In this document: one piece after another, positions 32,331-43,088 of the stretch
Numbering within the stretch: position 1 is the stretch's first letter
Layout of the letters: each line of letters starts with the position of its first letter
Source of the DNA: Helichrysum umbraculigerum
Lineage: Eukaryota; Streptophyta; Magnoliopsida; Asterales; Asteraceae
Direction: 5' to 3'
Assembly (NCBI GenBank): GCA_949592205.1
Contig: CATIUR010000004.1
Span: 88,400,337-88,464,336, forward strand
DNA length: 64,000 bases
Position numbers and translations under genes: made by a program
The notes under the pieces: generated by a model
What the model was told of the DNA's origin: nothing
The model's database searches: none
What the model saw: only the letters and a program-made list of their open reading frames with translations

Positions 32331-34694
32331 TGTAACACCTGCATAATTAGGGTAATTAATTATGCCTAATTGTTTGTAACTAGTTGTAATTAGTATGTAA
32401 TAGGACTAATTACAGGCTCTATTTGTATGTATATATATGGTGATTTATATATATATATGTGTGTACTTACGCGATTTGGATGAATCGTACGAATTAACCG
32501 GACAGAGTCCGACACAGTTTATTTGGACGTTTGTGACAGAAATTTACTTAAATAAAGAGAACGTATTTTGTTATATAAAATACGCAACTGAACGAACATT
32601 ATTTATATACTATCGCGACGACATTTTAAATAATGCAACAAAACGTATTAAACGCGAATTAATAATTTAAATACTTCGACAAATGTTTTTATTATTAATT
32701 TCAAGGTATTTTTATTTAAATACCCCAATTACATTTAAAAATATAAACGTATGGTTAAATGTAAAAACAAGTGATTAACCGATCAGGACACGGAGTAAAT
32801 ACCGTGTTTTGAGGGATGTTTTTCCCTCCCATGTCTCTTGGATCAGCCAACACCCCTTCCCCCTCCTCATTCTTCTTTCATTTTCATTATCTCCAAAAAC
32901 ACACACAAACTCAAAACCCTCTCTAAAAATCTTCACCAATTTTCGGATTCACAAATCGACCCACAAAGATTACATTTTCGGAATCACCATCACTAAAGGA
33001 ACAAGATTAACAAAAGCCGCACCATCAAATTCGCTCTCGTTTGGTCTCGATTTGCAAAAGTAAGAATTTTCTAAAAACTTAGATTTATTCGTTTTGGTGT
33101 ATTATCTTGGTGTTATAAGGTGTACACAACTTAGTTATGACCAAAACAACAAAGGAAACATGATTTTACAGCTTAAAAATGCGTTTGATTTGGGTTTTGA
33201 TCGGAAAATCGCGACAGCCGCAACTTTCTGGGCTGGTGTTCATCTTTGCGACACAACGTTTGTGTCGCATTCTATGTCGCATAAACCCTTTAGTGTCGTA
33301 TTTTGTGTCGTACGTTATGTCGCACTATTGTGTCGTACTTTTATGCGACACAACCCTTATGTCGCTATTAAATTAGCATCGCAAGCTTTTGCGTCACAAC
33401 CACTGTGTCGCAGAGCTCTTGTGTCGCACTTTATGCGACACAACCACTGTGTCGCATACCAAACTTTAGTGTCGCAGATTGTGTCGCAAAAACACAGAAA
33501 ACCAGAATTTTAAAGTCAAAGTTACTGTACAAAAAAGTCAAATTTTACTGTAGCAGTACTGTAGCAAATCTACTGTAGCAAAGTCAACAATTTAGAATTA
33601 TTTTGATGAACCGTCACCAACGGGCCAAACATGTTTTCCAACAAACAAACAATTACAAACATACGGACAATCACTGGATATACTAGTTGTGTACAACTAA
33701 ACGAAACGTCTCGTGAGACGCATACTTACATAACTTCATATGATTAGGCATTTGAAGGTTACGGGTTCAGAGAACCTACTTGCTTTACTTACTACTTGCT
33801 AATTGCAACTGATTACTACAAGACTCAGGTGAGTCTTACGGCCCCACTTTTACTGTTTTATCTTATTGGGGGAGATACATGCTACTGATTTTCTTGAACA
33901 CAAGTACTAAACTGTTTACTATACCAAACGAAATTGCATGAGTTTACTTACAAACAGAAGTCTCTCCATCATATATCGTTAGTTATGGACTTAAGCGCGA
34001 ACACTAGTTAATGGATCCATTAGGGAAATGACCCTCCCCGCCCGGGGCAGTAGCGCTGCCACGTACTGATTTACACGTAGAAACGGGTGACTAATTATTC
34101 GTTACTGATGCTTGCTCATTTACGAGCATGTCACGGGAGCAAACTTATTACTTACGGGTTAAGCTTCGATTATGAGCCTCATGGCAACGGTATAAACTTA
34201 CTTATTTACATTTACTGGATTGCAAATACTGATTTTACGATTGCTGGATTGCAATGGCTGATTTTACGCCTACGGGCATTACTAATGAAATCTCGTGTTC
34301 AAAGCCGATATTATTTACAAACCTGTGAGATTCACCAACCTTTTGGTTGACACTTTTTAGCATGTTTTCTCAGGTACCCGGATGGAGTAGGATTACTCCA
34401 GGATTTTAGCTAGAGTCGCATGATTTCGACACAACTGCATTAACGGAGATTCTTAGCATTATCTTTTGTATATTTTGATTATGTAATAGAATCTCCCGCT
34501 ATTCGCGCGGACTCTAGGGAAACTACATTTTTGTATACGAAAACACTAAGTTTTCAAACATTATATCTATGGAATGTAACTAATTTACAAACGTTGCATA
34601 TAGATGTCGTTTGCTTTATCCTTGTGCTGTGATATTTGATTAGTAACACCCCAAACTATGCTTCCGCAAAACAGTGAATTTCGGGGGTGTTACA
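32331..34694 (+). mobile_element. Solo LTR I (Ty3/gypsy, 2364 bp) inside H1
   Basis: It begins TGTAACACCTGC and ends GGGGGTGTTACA, with ATTTA at 32326-32330 and 34695-34699. H1 sequence resumes exactly as in uninterrupted H2. A pyrimidine- and CA-rich leader (32820-33059) precedes GTAAGAA at 33060. The 3' part has CTTCCGCAAAACAGTG like other gypsy LTRs here. Confidence 0.93.
33240..33495. repeat. GCGACACAAC/TGTGTCGC array in LTR I
   Basis: About 18 copies of TGTGTCGCA or its complement occur in mixed orientation, including GCGACACAACCACTGTGTCG at 33435. This is nearly the same unit as in copia K (16878). Confidence 0.9.
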
Positions 34695-35432
34695 ATTTAG
34701 AACTCACCTTTCGATTTAGTTGTAACCGTTTGGTTGCAACAAGTAAACGTAGATTGATTATAAGACTGTTTAGTCTGTGTTATTGATTATGAATCTACGT
34801 GATATGTGATTCTATGTGTATCAGATTATTGAGGTCAACGTATAGTTGGACTTTTTGGTTATTATGTGAATTACACAGGTTTTGATTCATATGTTGTGTT
34901 TGAGACCTGTGTTTGAGTTTAATAACCAATAGTTATCGGTCTATTCTGTAATGGCCATACAGATTGACGTTAAGTGTTCTTGGAGAATCCCCGGGTATTA
35001 TGATTCCTCCAGAGCCACCGATCCTCATTGAAATTGAAATAGAAATGTGTTTACGATTATTTGCTGTAAACAGATTGTTATGCTAAGTTGAATTGTGTGT
35101 GATAAATTCATTCACTTAGCTTCATGCTAATCCCTCATTTTAACTTCCTGCAGATTATGTTTGTTATGTGGGTGATCAGGAAATGGATGCTTTGCAAGGA
35201 AAGTTTGACAGCTTGTGAACTCTGATATGGTTTTGTTATAAACCTAGTCTTGTAAAATATAATACCCCGACTTGTGTAGTTTCTAAACAGTTTTAATTTG
35301 GTATGTTTGGAACATGAAACTGTTTATGTACATTATATTAATGTACAGTATATATAAATATGTTTTAAATTCATACGCTTCCGAGTAAAATAATAGAATA
35401 TTATGTGCAAGAAAGAGGGGTGTTATAGAAAA

Positions 35433-36471
35433 CTCAATCTCCTCGCCATTTGAATTGCTACACATGGATCTCTTTGGCCCTATAAGCAAGAGAAGTCTAG
35501 GTGGCAAATGGTACTATTTAGTTGTCACAAATGACTATTCTAGATTCTCATGGGTATTCTTTTTGGGATCTAAAGATGAAACTCCTGTAATTTTAATGGA
35601 GTTCTTTGATCTAATAGAGAATGTCTATAAGACGAGAGTTAAGCGTATTCATAGTGACAATGGAACAGAATTCAAGAATTCAACGTTAAATATCTATTGC
35701 TTAAGCAAAGGGATACAACATCAATTCAGTGCACCTTATGAACCTCAACAGAATGGTGTAGCTGAAAGGAAAAATAGAACGTTGATTGAAGCTTCAAGAA
35801 CAATGCTTGCTGATTCAAAGCTTCCGGTCATCTTTTGGGCAGAAGCGGTGAATATAGAATGTCATGTTCTCAATAGAGTTCTTACGGTTAAAAAGCTGAA
35901 CAAGACTTGTTATGAGCTTTTGAACAATAAGAAACCTAACTTGAAGGGTTTTGAGCCCTTTGGAGTTTCATGCACAATATTAAAGACTGGACATCAAGCT
36001 AAATTCGGTGAGAAGGCAGACGAAGGATTTTTCCTAGGTTACATGCCCAATTCACCAAATAAAAGAGTCTTTAATAAGGTCACAGGACGTTTGGAGGTAG
36101 TTTATAACATTGAAGTTACAAGCTACACACCAGATGTTCATAAGGGCTTAGATTGGCAATTTGATTATTCTGATCTTTTTGCATCATTTAAAGTTCATAT
36201 TAGTGACTATGTCAGTAATTCAGAGATACCTAAACATTTATTATTTGAAGATGGGAATAATGGCCCTGCTTCAACATCGAGTGTTCAACATTCTGGAATT
36301 AAGATGAATGTTGACTCAGATAAAGCTTCTACAAGTGAGTCACAACAACCTTTAAAGGATATGTCTCAAGAAACAGAAGATCCTTATTATCTTCTTACAA
36401 AGTTTGATGATATACTTACTCCTTTAGAACATTTAAGGATATCTTCTGCTCGTACGGAAGATGTACCTTAA
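35433..36471 (+). pseudogene. pol: Integrase of copia D
   Basis: The catalytic core shows HMDLFGP at the start, SDNGTEFKN, and PQQNGVAERKNRTLIEASR, so all three acidic residues (D,D,E) are present. The C-terminal FFLGYMPNS segment and the integrase-RT linker follow. The 338-codon frame ends at TAA 36469-36471, but reading continues in frame into RT. The N-terminal zinc region lies before the H1 insertion. Confidence 0.9.
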
Positions 36472-38130
36472 TTGGAAGAGATTGGTACTAATATAGGAGA
36501 TGATATACCGGTTGAACCAGTTACTACAACTAGAACGAGTAAGAATCATCCCGTTGAAAACATCATCGGTGATATTAATACTCCGGTTCAAACTAGGTAT
36601 CAATCCAGAACTAGTACATCCGAAAACCTAGCATACCAAGGCTTGTATACTGCATTGAAAGAGACAGGGATTACTAATCAATGTCTATATTCATGCTTTA
36701 TCTCACAAGTTGAGCCTAAAAATGTTCAAATGGCTCTAAAAGAGAGCTCGTGGGTAGAAGCAATGCAAGAAGAACTTTCACAGTTCTCAAAATTACAAGT
36801 TTGGGAGTTGGTTGACCTTCCAAAGGGAGAATATCCGATTGGAACTAGATGGGTATTTAAATGTAAGAAAGACGATCGGGGAATCGTAATTCGCAATAAA
36901 GCTTGTCTAGTGGTTCAAGGTTTTAACCAAGAAGAGGGTATAGATTACAATGAAGTCTTTGCAGTAGTTGCTAGGCTTGAAGCAATTAGGGTATTCTTAG
37001 CATTTGCATCATTCAAAGAGATAAAAGTTTATCAGTTGGATGTTAAGAGTGCCTTCTTGTATGGAAAAGTGGAAGAATTGGTGTATGTTTCACAACCGCC
37101 AGGGTTTGCTGATCCTGAGTATCCAGATAGAGTATATCGATTGAATAAGGCTCTATATGGATTACATCAAGTACTTAGGGCGTGGTATGGAACACTATCA
37201 ACATATCTACTTGAGAATGGATTTACAAGAGGATCGATTGATAGTACACTTTTTGTAAAATGGAAGAAGAAAGACTTTCTTCTCGTGCAAGTATATGTTT
37301 ATGACATTATCTTTGGATCTTCTGATGAAAAGATGTGTCAAGAATTCGAGAAAGTCATGAGAAAAAGGTTTGAAATGTCTGCAATGGGAGAGTTGAATTT
37401 CTTCTTAGGGTTACAAGTTGACCAAAAGAAGGATGAATTCTTTATTCATCAATCTAAATATACAGCTGAACTGTTAGATAGCTTTAAGATGGATGAAAGT
37501 AAGATCTACAATACTCCTATTCCAGTCAATCATGGACTAGGTCTGGATACATCGAGTGATAGCGATGTGGATCCAACTCTTTATAGAGCCATGATCGGAT
37601 CACTAATGTATCTAACTGCCTCTAGGCCTGACATAATGTTTGCTGTTTGTATATGCGCAAGATATCAGGCTAATACGAAAGAGTCACATATGCAAGCTGT
37701 TAAACGAATCTTTCGTTACCTCAAAGGGAAACCTAAGCTTGGACTTTGGTATCCGACTGATGGAGACTTAGATCTCGTAGCATATACTGATTCGGATTAT
37801 GGAGGTTGCAATCAAAATAGGAAGTCTACAACCGGAGGATGTCAATTCTTAGGATGTAGCCTAGTATCTTGGCAGTGCAAGAAGCAAAGCTCGGTAGCCA
37901 TTTTCACATGTGAAGCTGAGTATGATGCAGCTGGCAGCTGTTGTTCACAAATACTTTGGATACAGCAGCAACTGCGGGATTATGGGTTGAATGTAACCAA
38001 TACTCCTATGATGATTGATAATGAATCAAAAATGTCGATAACCAACAATCCGGTGAAGCACAGTAAAACTAAGCATATTGATATTCGACATCATTTTATT
38101 AGAGACTGTGCTGAAAAGAAAATGATAAGC
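36472..38130 (+). pseudogene. pol: Reverse transcriptase and RNase H of copia D
   Basis: A frame of about 550 codons lacks an ATG at its start because it continues the integrase frame after a stop. RT motifs are WVEAMQEELSQF, GTRWVFKCK, QLDVKSAFLYG and LYGLHQ. The catalytic YVDD box reads YVYDIIFG, replacing a metal-binding Asp with Tyr, so polymerase activity should be lost. RNase H follows (AYTDSDYGGC, EAEYDAAG, SKTKHIDIRHHFIRD). Past about 38130 the frame enters rearranged sequence. Confidence 0.9.
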
Positions 38131-38420
38131 TTCACAATAATAAGCTTAAGTCCTAAGTATGAGCTTCACCGGTTTTCTGTTCGGACCCGGTTCAATGATG
38201 TCGAAGCTTATCATTTTCTTCTCAGCACAGTTATAACTTGTGCTGAGATATTCGACATCATTTTATTAGAGACTATGCTGAGATATTCGACATCATTTTA
38301 TTAGAGACCGTGCTAACAGTAAAACTAAGCATATTGATATTCGACATCATTTTATTAGAGACTGTGCTGAGAAGAAAATGATAAGCTTCACAAAAATGAT
38401 AGTACATTAGGAGAATAAGC
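38060..38420. repeat. Scrambled direct and inverted repeats at the end of D RNase H
   Basis: The segment TATTCGACATCATTTTATTAG occurs at about 38082, 38249, 38286 and 38338. GAAAATGATAAGCTTCAC occurs at about 38116 and 38374, and inverted near 38197-38225. ATAAGCTTAAGTCCTAAGTATG occurs twice. Confidence 0.85.
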
Positions 38421-39134
38421 TTCACAATAATAAGCTTAAGTCCTAAGTATGATGTGTTAGTAGATTCAACTAAAGCTACATTAAAAATGCAGCTGTTTTA
38501 TCAGGTATGTATTTATATTTATTTGATTATACACCTTTTTCCACAAGTTATAACTTGCATGTTTTAAATGTCTAGATAGCTTCATCATATGATATACTGG
38601 TAGGAAAGTTGTATAATCATCTCTAAGCTTTTAAGAAGTTTTAATTTATTTGATTATTATCTAGTGTATCTTCTATATGGTGTATGACATAAGTCTTAAT
38701 TGTCAAATGATAGTATTCACATACACTGTAATCATAAAGTTTAATAAAAATGACAAATAGTAGCAATATGGGTATTAGCTTAACTATTGGTGACTTTGTT
38801 GTAGTCGGTACTGGAGCCATTAGTTAAGTTAATATTCTCAAGTATATTTTGTTCATACTAAGGGTTTCTTTGTTGTACTATGTACAGATCTGTGACCACT
38901 AGTATCTTCAAGGTATGTTTGATATTTGTCTACTCTTAAAATTCAAGTGTATGTTACATTATGTAAACACTACCTTGTATCTAAAAACAGTGAATATGTG
39001 TTGCTAGAAATCTTTAGTATGTCATATATTAGATCACACTTGATAATTTTCATACTAACAATAAAGATGTTGCTTAGATATGAGAGTATAATTTGTTTAT
39101 GTGGATCATAATACCGGTAATCATCTTGAACTAT

Positions 39135-39232
<98 letters not shown>

Positions 39233-39720
39233 CTTTGAGTATTGTATGTTAAAATTATGCTATGTGGATAAAGGTATCTAAGATATAATTTTATAAATAT
39301 AAGTGGATTAATGATAAAATAAGTTGTGATTTTATTGTAATTTATTTGAATTTCATGAGGTATGAATACTAACAATCTGCTTATACCTTTAAATAGATCT
39401 AAAATAGCTTGTTCTTTCTAATATGATCCCTGAGCAGATAAACTCTTATTCAGTTGATTTATGTCTTTATTTTGTTCAAGTGATCAATAAAATGGTACTT
39501 GATACCACTGTTTGTTTATGATTATGTTTTACTTTATTTTATTTTTAGCTTTATTTTTAAGTAAAGTTTTTGTATTTAATAAGTGTTTACCCTTTGGAAT
39601 TAAATTATACTGAATATTCTCTATTTTGTGTTAAACAATCATAACAAATACAAGTGAAAAATAATTCTATTTTAGACTTGTACAAATAATGGGTCTTTAA
39701 TTTATACTTAGCATTTAATT
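38421..39720 (+). other. Noncoding post-pol region of copia D
   Basis: This AT-rich stretch includes blocks shared with G (about 38770-38960) and the TA microsatellite. I see no gene. Confidence 0.7.
39139..39229. repeat. (TA)n microsatellite
   Basis: About 45 uninterrupted TA units. Confidence 0.97.
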
Positions 39721-39737
39721 CGCGTTTTTATTTAATT

Positions 39738-39870
39738 CTGCGAGTTTGACTAGTCAAACCTGCGGATCCACTTAAAAGTTGCAAATCGAGTCAAAAGTAT
39801 AAATGGGGTGCGGATCGACCAGTCAAACCCACCGAACCCACATACTTTCGCGAGTTCACTTCATCTTTGA
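39738..39870 (+). promoter_or_regulatory. Candidate internal promoter of D post-pol gene
   Basis: TATAAATG at 39798-39805 is preceded by TGCGAGTTTGACTAGTCAAAC (a palindrome GTTTGACTAGTCAAAC at 39744-39759) and CAAATCGAGTC, and followed by GCGGATCGACCAGTC. These are words of D's LTR motif family. More copies lie at 40235-40385 in the presumed leader. Confidence 0.45.
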
Positions 39871-40765
39871 GAATCGACTTTGGCGATTAGAGGCGATTTT
39901 TAGTTTTCGCTTGATTTCGTTTTTACAAGTACGGGAACGAGTTTTGAATCCGTAGCTTTTATACATCTTATCTTTGCGCTCATTTTGAGGTACAAACCAA
40001 CGGATTTCACCGTGTAATTAACTCGAAATCGACACTTTTAATAATTTAGGGTTTCGATTTAAAGTTTAAACGATTGACGTAGATTAATGATGTTATTTAA
40101 TAAGAATCTTAAGGGTTAATGTTAAACGAACCTTAATGAATGTAAATCATTCGATCGATCATGTTAAAAGTGACAAAATCATCGAATTTTTGATCTAACT
40201 CACTGCGTCAGTTCATTCAGCGAGTTGAGTTTCAGATTAAACTCGCAGCGTATTGAGTTTGAGCGTTTGCGGATCGAGTTTGATTAGCGGATCGACTTGC
40301 GAGTCGACCTGCAGATTGACTTGATTAGCGAGTCGACTTGGCTGCGAATTCAGTTGCGAGTTGAGTTCAATCTTTGCGAGTTGAAAATTATTTTTTTTTA
40401 CTCGTAACTTAAACTTTTGACGTAATAAGTTGTAATTTTATTTAACTTTTGACTTCAAAAGTTCATATATGTTTCGACGTGAGAATTATAAATTAACACG
40501 TAATAACATATACTTTATATAAATTAAGATTATCTAATTATAAGTTATATATGTATATATATTAGACTTACGACATTTTGATTATAAGTTAAGTATAAAT
40601 GTTATATATTAGACTTGTGATAATTAGTAATAAGTTAATTATATATCTTTGCAATATAATAAATTTAGAATTAAGATGTTAGGTGATTGTTAAGATTCAC
40701 AAAACATTATAGTTTAAAGTTTATTATTTGATTGTTAACGTGGTCATTTGTGTTTTTATACGGAT

Positions 40766-42420
40766 ATGGCACGTTAGTTCGATAAAGGTCACAACATACT
40801 TGTTGATCTAGATCTCGGTGCATGCGGAGCTAGCAAAGTAGCTCAGGTGCTTTCATTCTTTGCATGTTCACGCATTCGTTATGCGATTACAGAGTCTCCA
40901 CCTATATTTCAGACGATACTGAATGATTTCTGGACTGATATTCAGTATGACGAATCGGTTAACCCACCGGTTATACGCGCATCGGTGAATCAGCAACCGA
41001 TTGTGTTTTTGGCTTCTGACCTTCGTCAGATTTTGAATTTGGGTACAGTAGACCAAGAAGATGGTCCGACTGAGTACTCTAGTGATTTTATTGAGGGTGC
41101 ATTAGGCCGTATGGGATATACGGGTGAGCGTAGAGGACGTCAGTTCCTTAAGGCTCTAGTTATTGGCCAATGGAGATTCATGTGGCATGTTATAGTCACA
41201 GTTTTTGGACCGAAGAAGGGCGGTTTTGACGAGTTGAGCCCTGCTCTTATATCGGCTGTAATGTCACTGGTTTATAATAAACCATACAGTTTCTGTGATT
41301 GTCTTTTTGGGGAGCTGGTGAAGCAGATTTTGGGCAATGTTAGATCTCATTTCTTGATCTACCCGAGATTCTGCATGATGATTATTCGCCATCATCTTCC
41401 AGGTTTGGTTGTTCCTGAGCCGGACTTACGCGTTGATACTATTGCGCTCAGAGGATACAACGCCATGTTCTTGCAGACGATTCGACGGGAAGAATATGTC
41501 AAGCCGGAGATTCGTGATCTCTTTAGCTTTATTATTGATCCTGCTTATGTGACGCCACCAATTCATGGTTGGAATGATGTTGGTGCTGCTGTTGTTGTAC
41601 CTGAGCCTGCTGCCGCTGTGATTCAGCAACCTGAGATACAGGCACTTATTGAGGATGTTTTGATACAGGCTGATCAACCAGGTCAACAGGTTGATGCTGA
41701 GGTCGCTGCACAAGTGGTACAAGAGGTGCTAGGTCAGCAAGACGATGCACAAGATCTCGTTCTGAGGGAGATAGACCAGTTTGTGACACCTGCACAAGTA
41801 TTATTTCAATTATCTAATGATATAGATACTTAGATGTTCGATGTATTTATTAAATATTATAGTATAATATTATTATATAATCCTAATGATATAGATGTTT
41901 AGTTAATTAGGTAACATATCTGATTATAAAATATAAATATCATTATATACAGGAAACTGAGACTGTAGACCCAGAGGTTGCAAGACCTGAGGGTGAACAG
42001 AGACATAGAGATAGATCTGAGGTTTTACCTACTCAGGTATTACAAAATATTTAATCTTAAATATATGTAGAACTTGTATGATAGAGCTTTACACTAATCA
42101 TAAATGTTTAACATATTTAAAATTTAGGATCCTGTTGGTCCATCTGGAGGTCGAGATGGAGATACAGCTTCTGATTCCAGTGATACTGAGGATGATCTGG
42201 ATCATCCAGTTGGTCCAATCACAGGTATTCCTGCTGGGATGATACAGAAAGGATCAAGGCTTGTGTTTGATCCTACCCAGAAGCTGAAGCTAAAGCGTAA
42301 AGTCAACGATCTTGATCCAGATTTTATTATTCATGACTTAGAAACTTAGGAGACTGATACTCCTATTGGTTTACAATGCCGTAAGCGTTCACGGACGTTA
42401 ACTATCAGAGATGGTACATT
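40766..42420 (+). pseudogene. Post-pol gene of copia D
   Basis: The frame opens at ATG 40766, has a TAG at 40775, then runs from 40778 to the stop at 41831. The domain RMGYTGERR..FLIYPRF over residues about 70-190 of the long ORF aligns by eye with LMGYEGNYTR..FIMYPRF in E's 50069 ORF. A Gln/Val/Ala-rich tail follows. Further coding-like blocks at about 41952-42037 and 42128-42400 sit after TATACAG- and TTTAG-like acceptors, so the gene may be multi-exon. No signal peptide or obvious membrane segment is visible. Its function is unknown; position fits the env-like ORF of SIRE elements. Confidence 0.6.
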
Positions 42421-42471
42421 TTAATTTAAAGTTAAATAATCTTAACTTGTTTTTTATCAGGAGTTAAACTG

Positions 42472-43013
42472 TGTTGGGATCTGAGCAGATTTGAATAAGT
42501 GTTGAGTGAAATGCTTGCCACTGTTAGTGTTGTTGACTGCCGCTGTTAGAAGAGTTGAAGACTAGCCACTGCTAGTATGATTGTATTGCTGCCACTGTTC
42601 GTTATATACTTAGAGAATTTGTGAAGTATATTTTGTAACCACTGTTAGTGGAGAATAAACGTAGCCACTGTTGATGTAATTAATGAGTCGGTTAGTTTGT
42701 TAGAGTTATTTATGGGATAAATACGTATACCATAATAACTACAGATTGTATAGGACTCTATGTATTATAAATAGAGATCCTGGTAGCCTACGTTAGATAG
42801 AGATTACGACATAGGTTACGATTAGCTTCAAGGTGAAAACCCTAATACTCAAGTGTATTCGTATTATTCTCATAATAATATTGAAGCTTTTGGTGATTAT
42901 TGTTTACGTGCATGTTACTTAAATAATCTTCTTGGTAGTTGTTAATTGTTATTCCGCAACATATTAACAATCTCATTCAAAACAATAATATAAAGATCGT
43001 TAAGGGATTATCA
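42472..43013 (+). repeat. 5' LTR of copia E (542 bp)
   Basis: It runs TGTTGGGATCTGAG to GGGATTATCA. CCACTGTTAG-type words occur about eight times at 42510-42680. A TATA box TATAAATAG lies at 42766-42774. Confidence 0.87.
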
Positions 43014-43015
43014 AG

Positions 43016-43033
43016 TGGTATCAGAGCAAGTGT
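43016..43033 (+). other. Primer-binding site of copia E
   Basis: TGGTATCAGAGCAAGTGT begins two bases after the LTR; tRNA-Met type. Confidence 0.9.
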
Positions 43034-43088
43034 TTGTTTTGATATTCAAGAAGTTTGAAGTTTGAAGTTTTCTGAACAAGTTATAGCA

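Larger units (their letters stand above)
31211..35427 (+). mobile_element. Solo LTR H1 (Ty3/gypsy) containing solo LTR I
   Basis: It starts TGTAACATCCTCC and ends GAGGGGTGTTATA, with GAAAA at 31206-31210 and 35428-35432. Its parts match H2 (57705-59703) on both sides of the inserted LTR I. CCCGGCGGGT motifs occur at 31866-31960 and 31999-32050, after a GTAAGTAG donor match at 31649. About 1.85 kb remains without I. Confidence 0.92.
22938..42471 (+). mobile_element. Copia D: large SIRE-like copia with post-pol gene, many insertions
   Basis: The order is 5' LTR, PBS, motif-rich leader, gag, protease, integrase, RT, RNase H, a long noncoding region and a post-pol ORF. It is interrupted by solo LTRs L1 and H1 (with I), and by copia E at 42472 inside the post-pol gene. 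The 3' LTR is not in the window. D itself interrupts G. Confidence 0.85.

Noticed and set aside
32809..33513. ORFs in solo LTR I (32809-33063, 33094-33513)
   Set aside because: The first is the pyrimidine-rich leader and the second runs through the TGTGTCGC array; neither has a domain.
39121..39375. ORF rich in alternating Ile-Tyr
   Set aside because: Translation of the (TA)n microsatellite.
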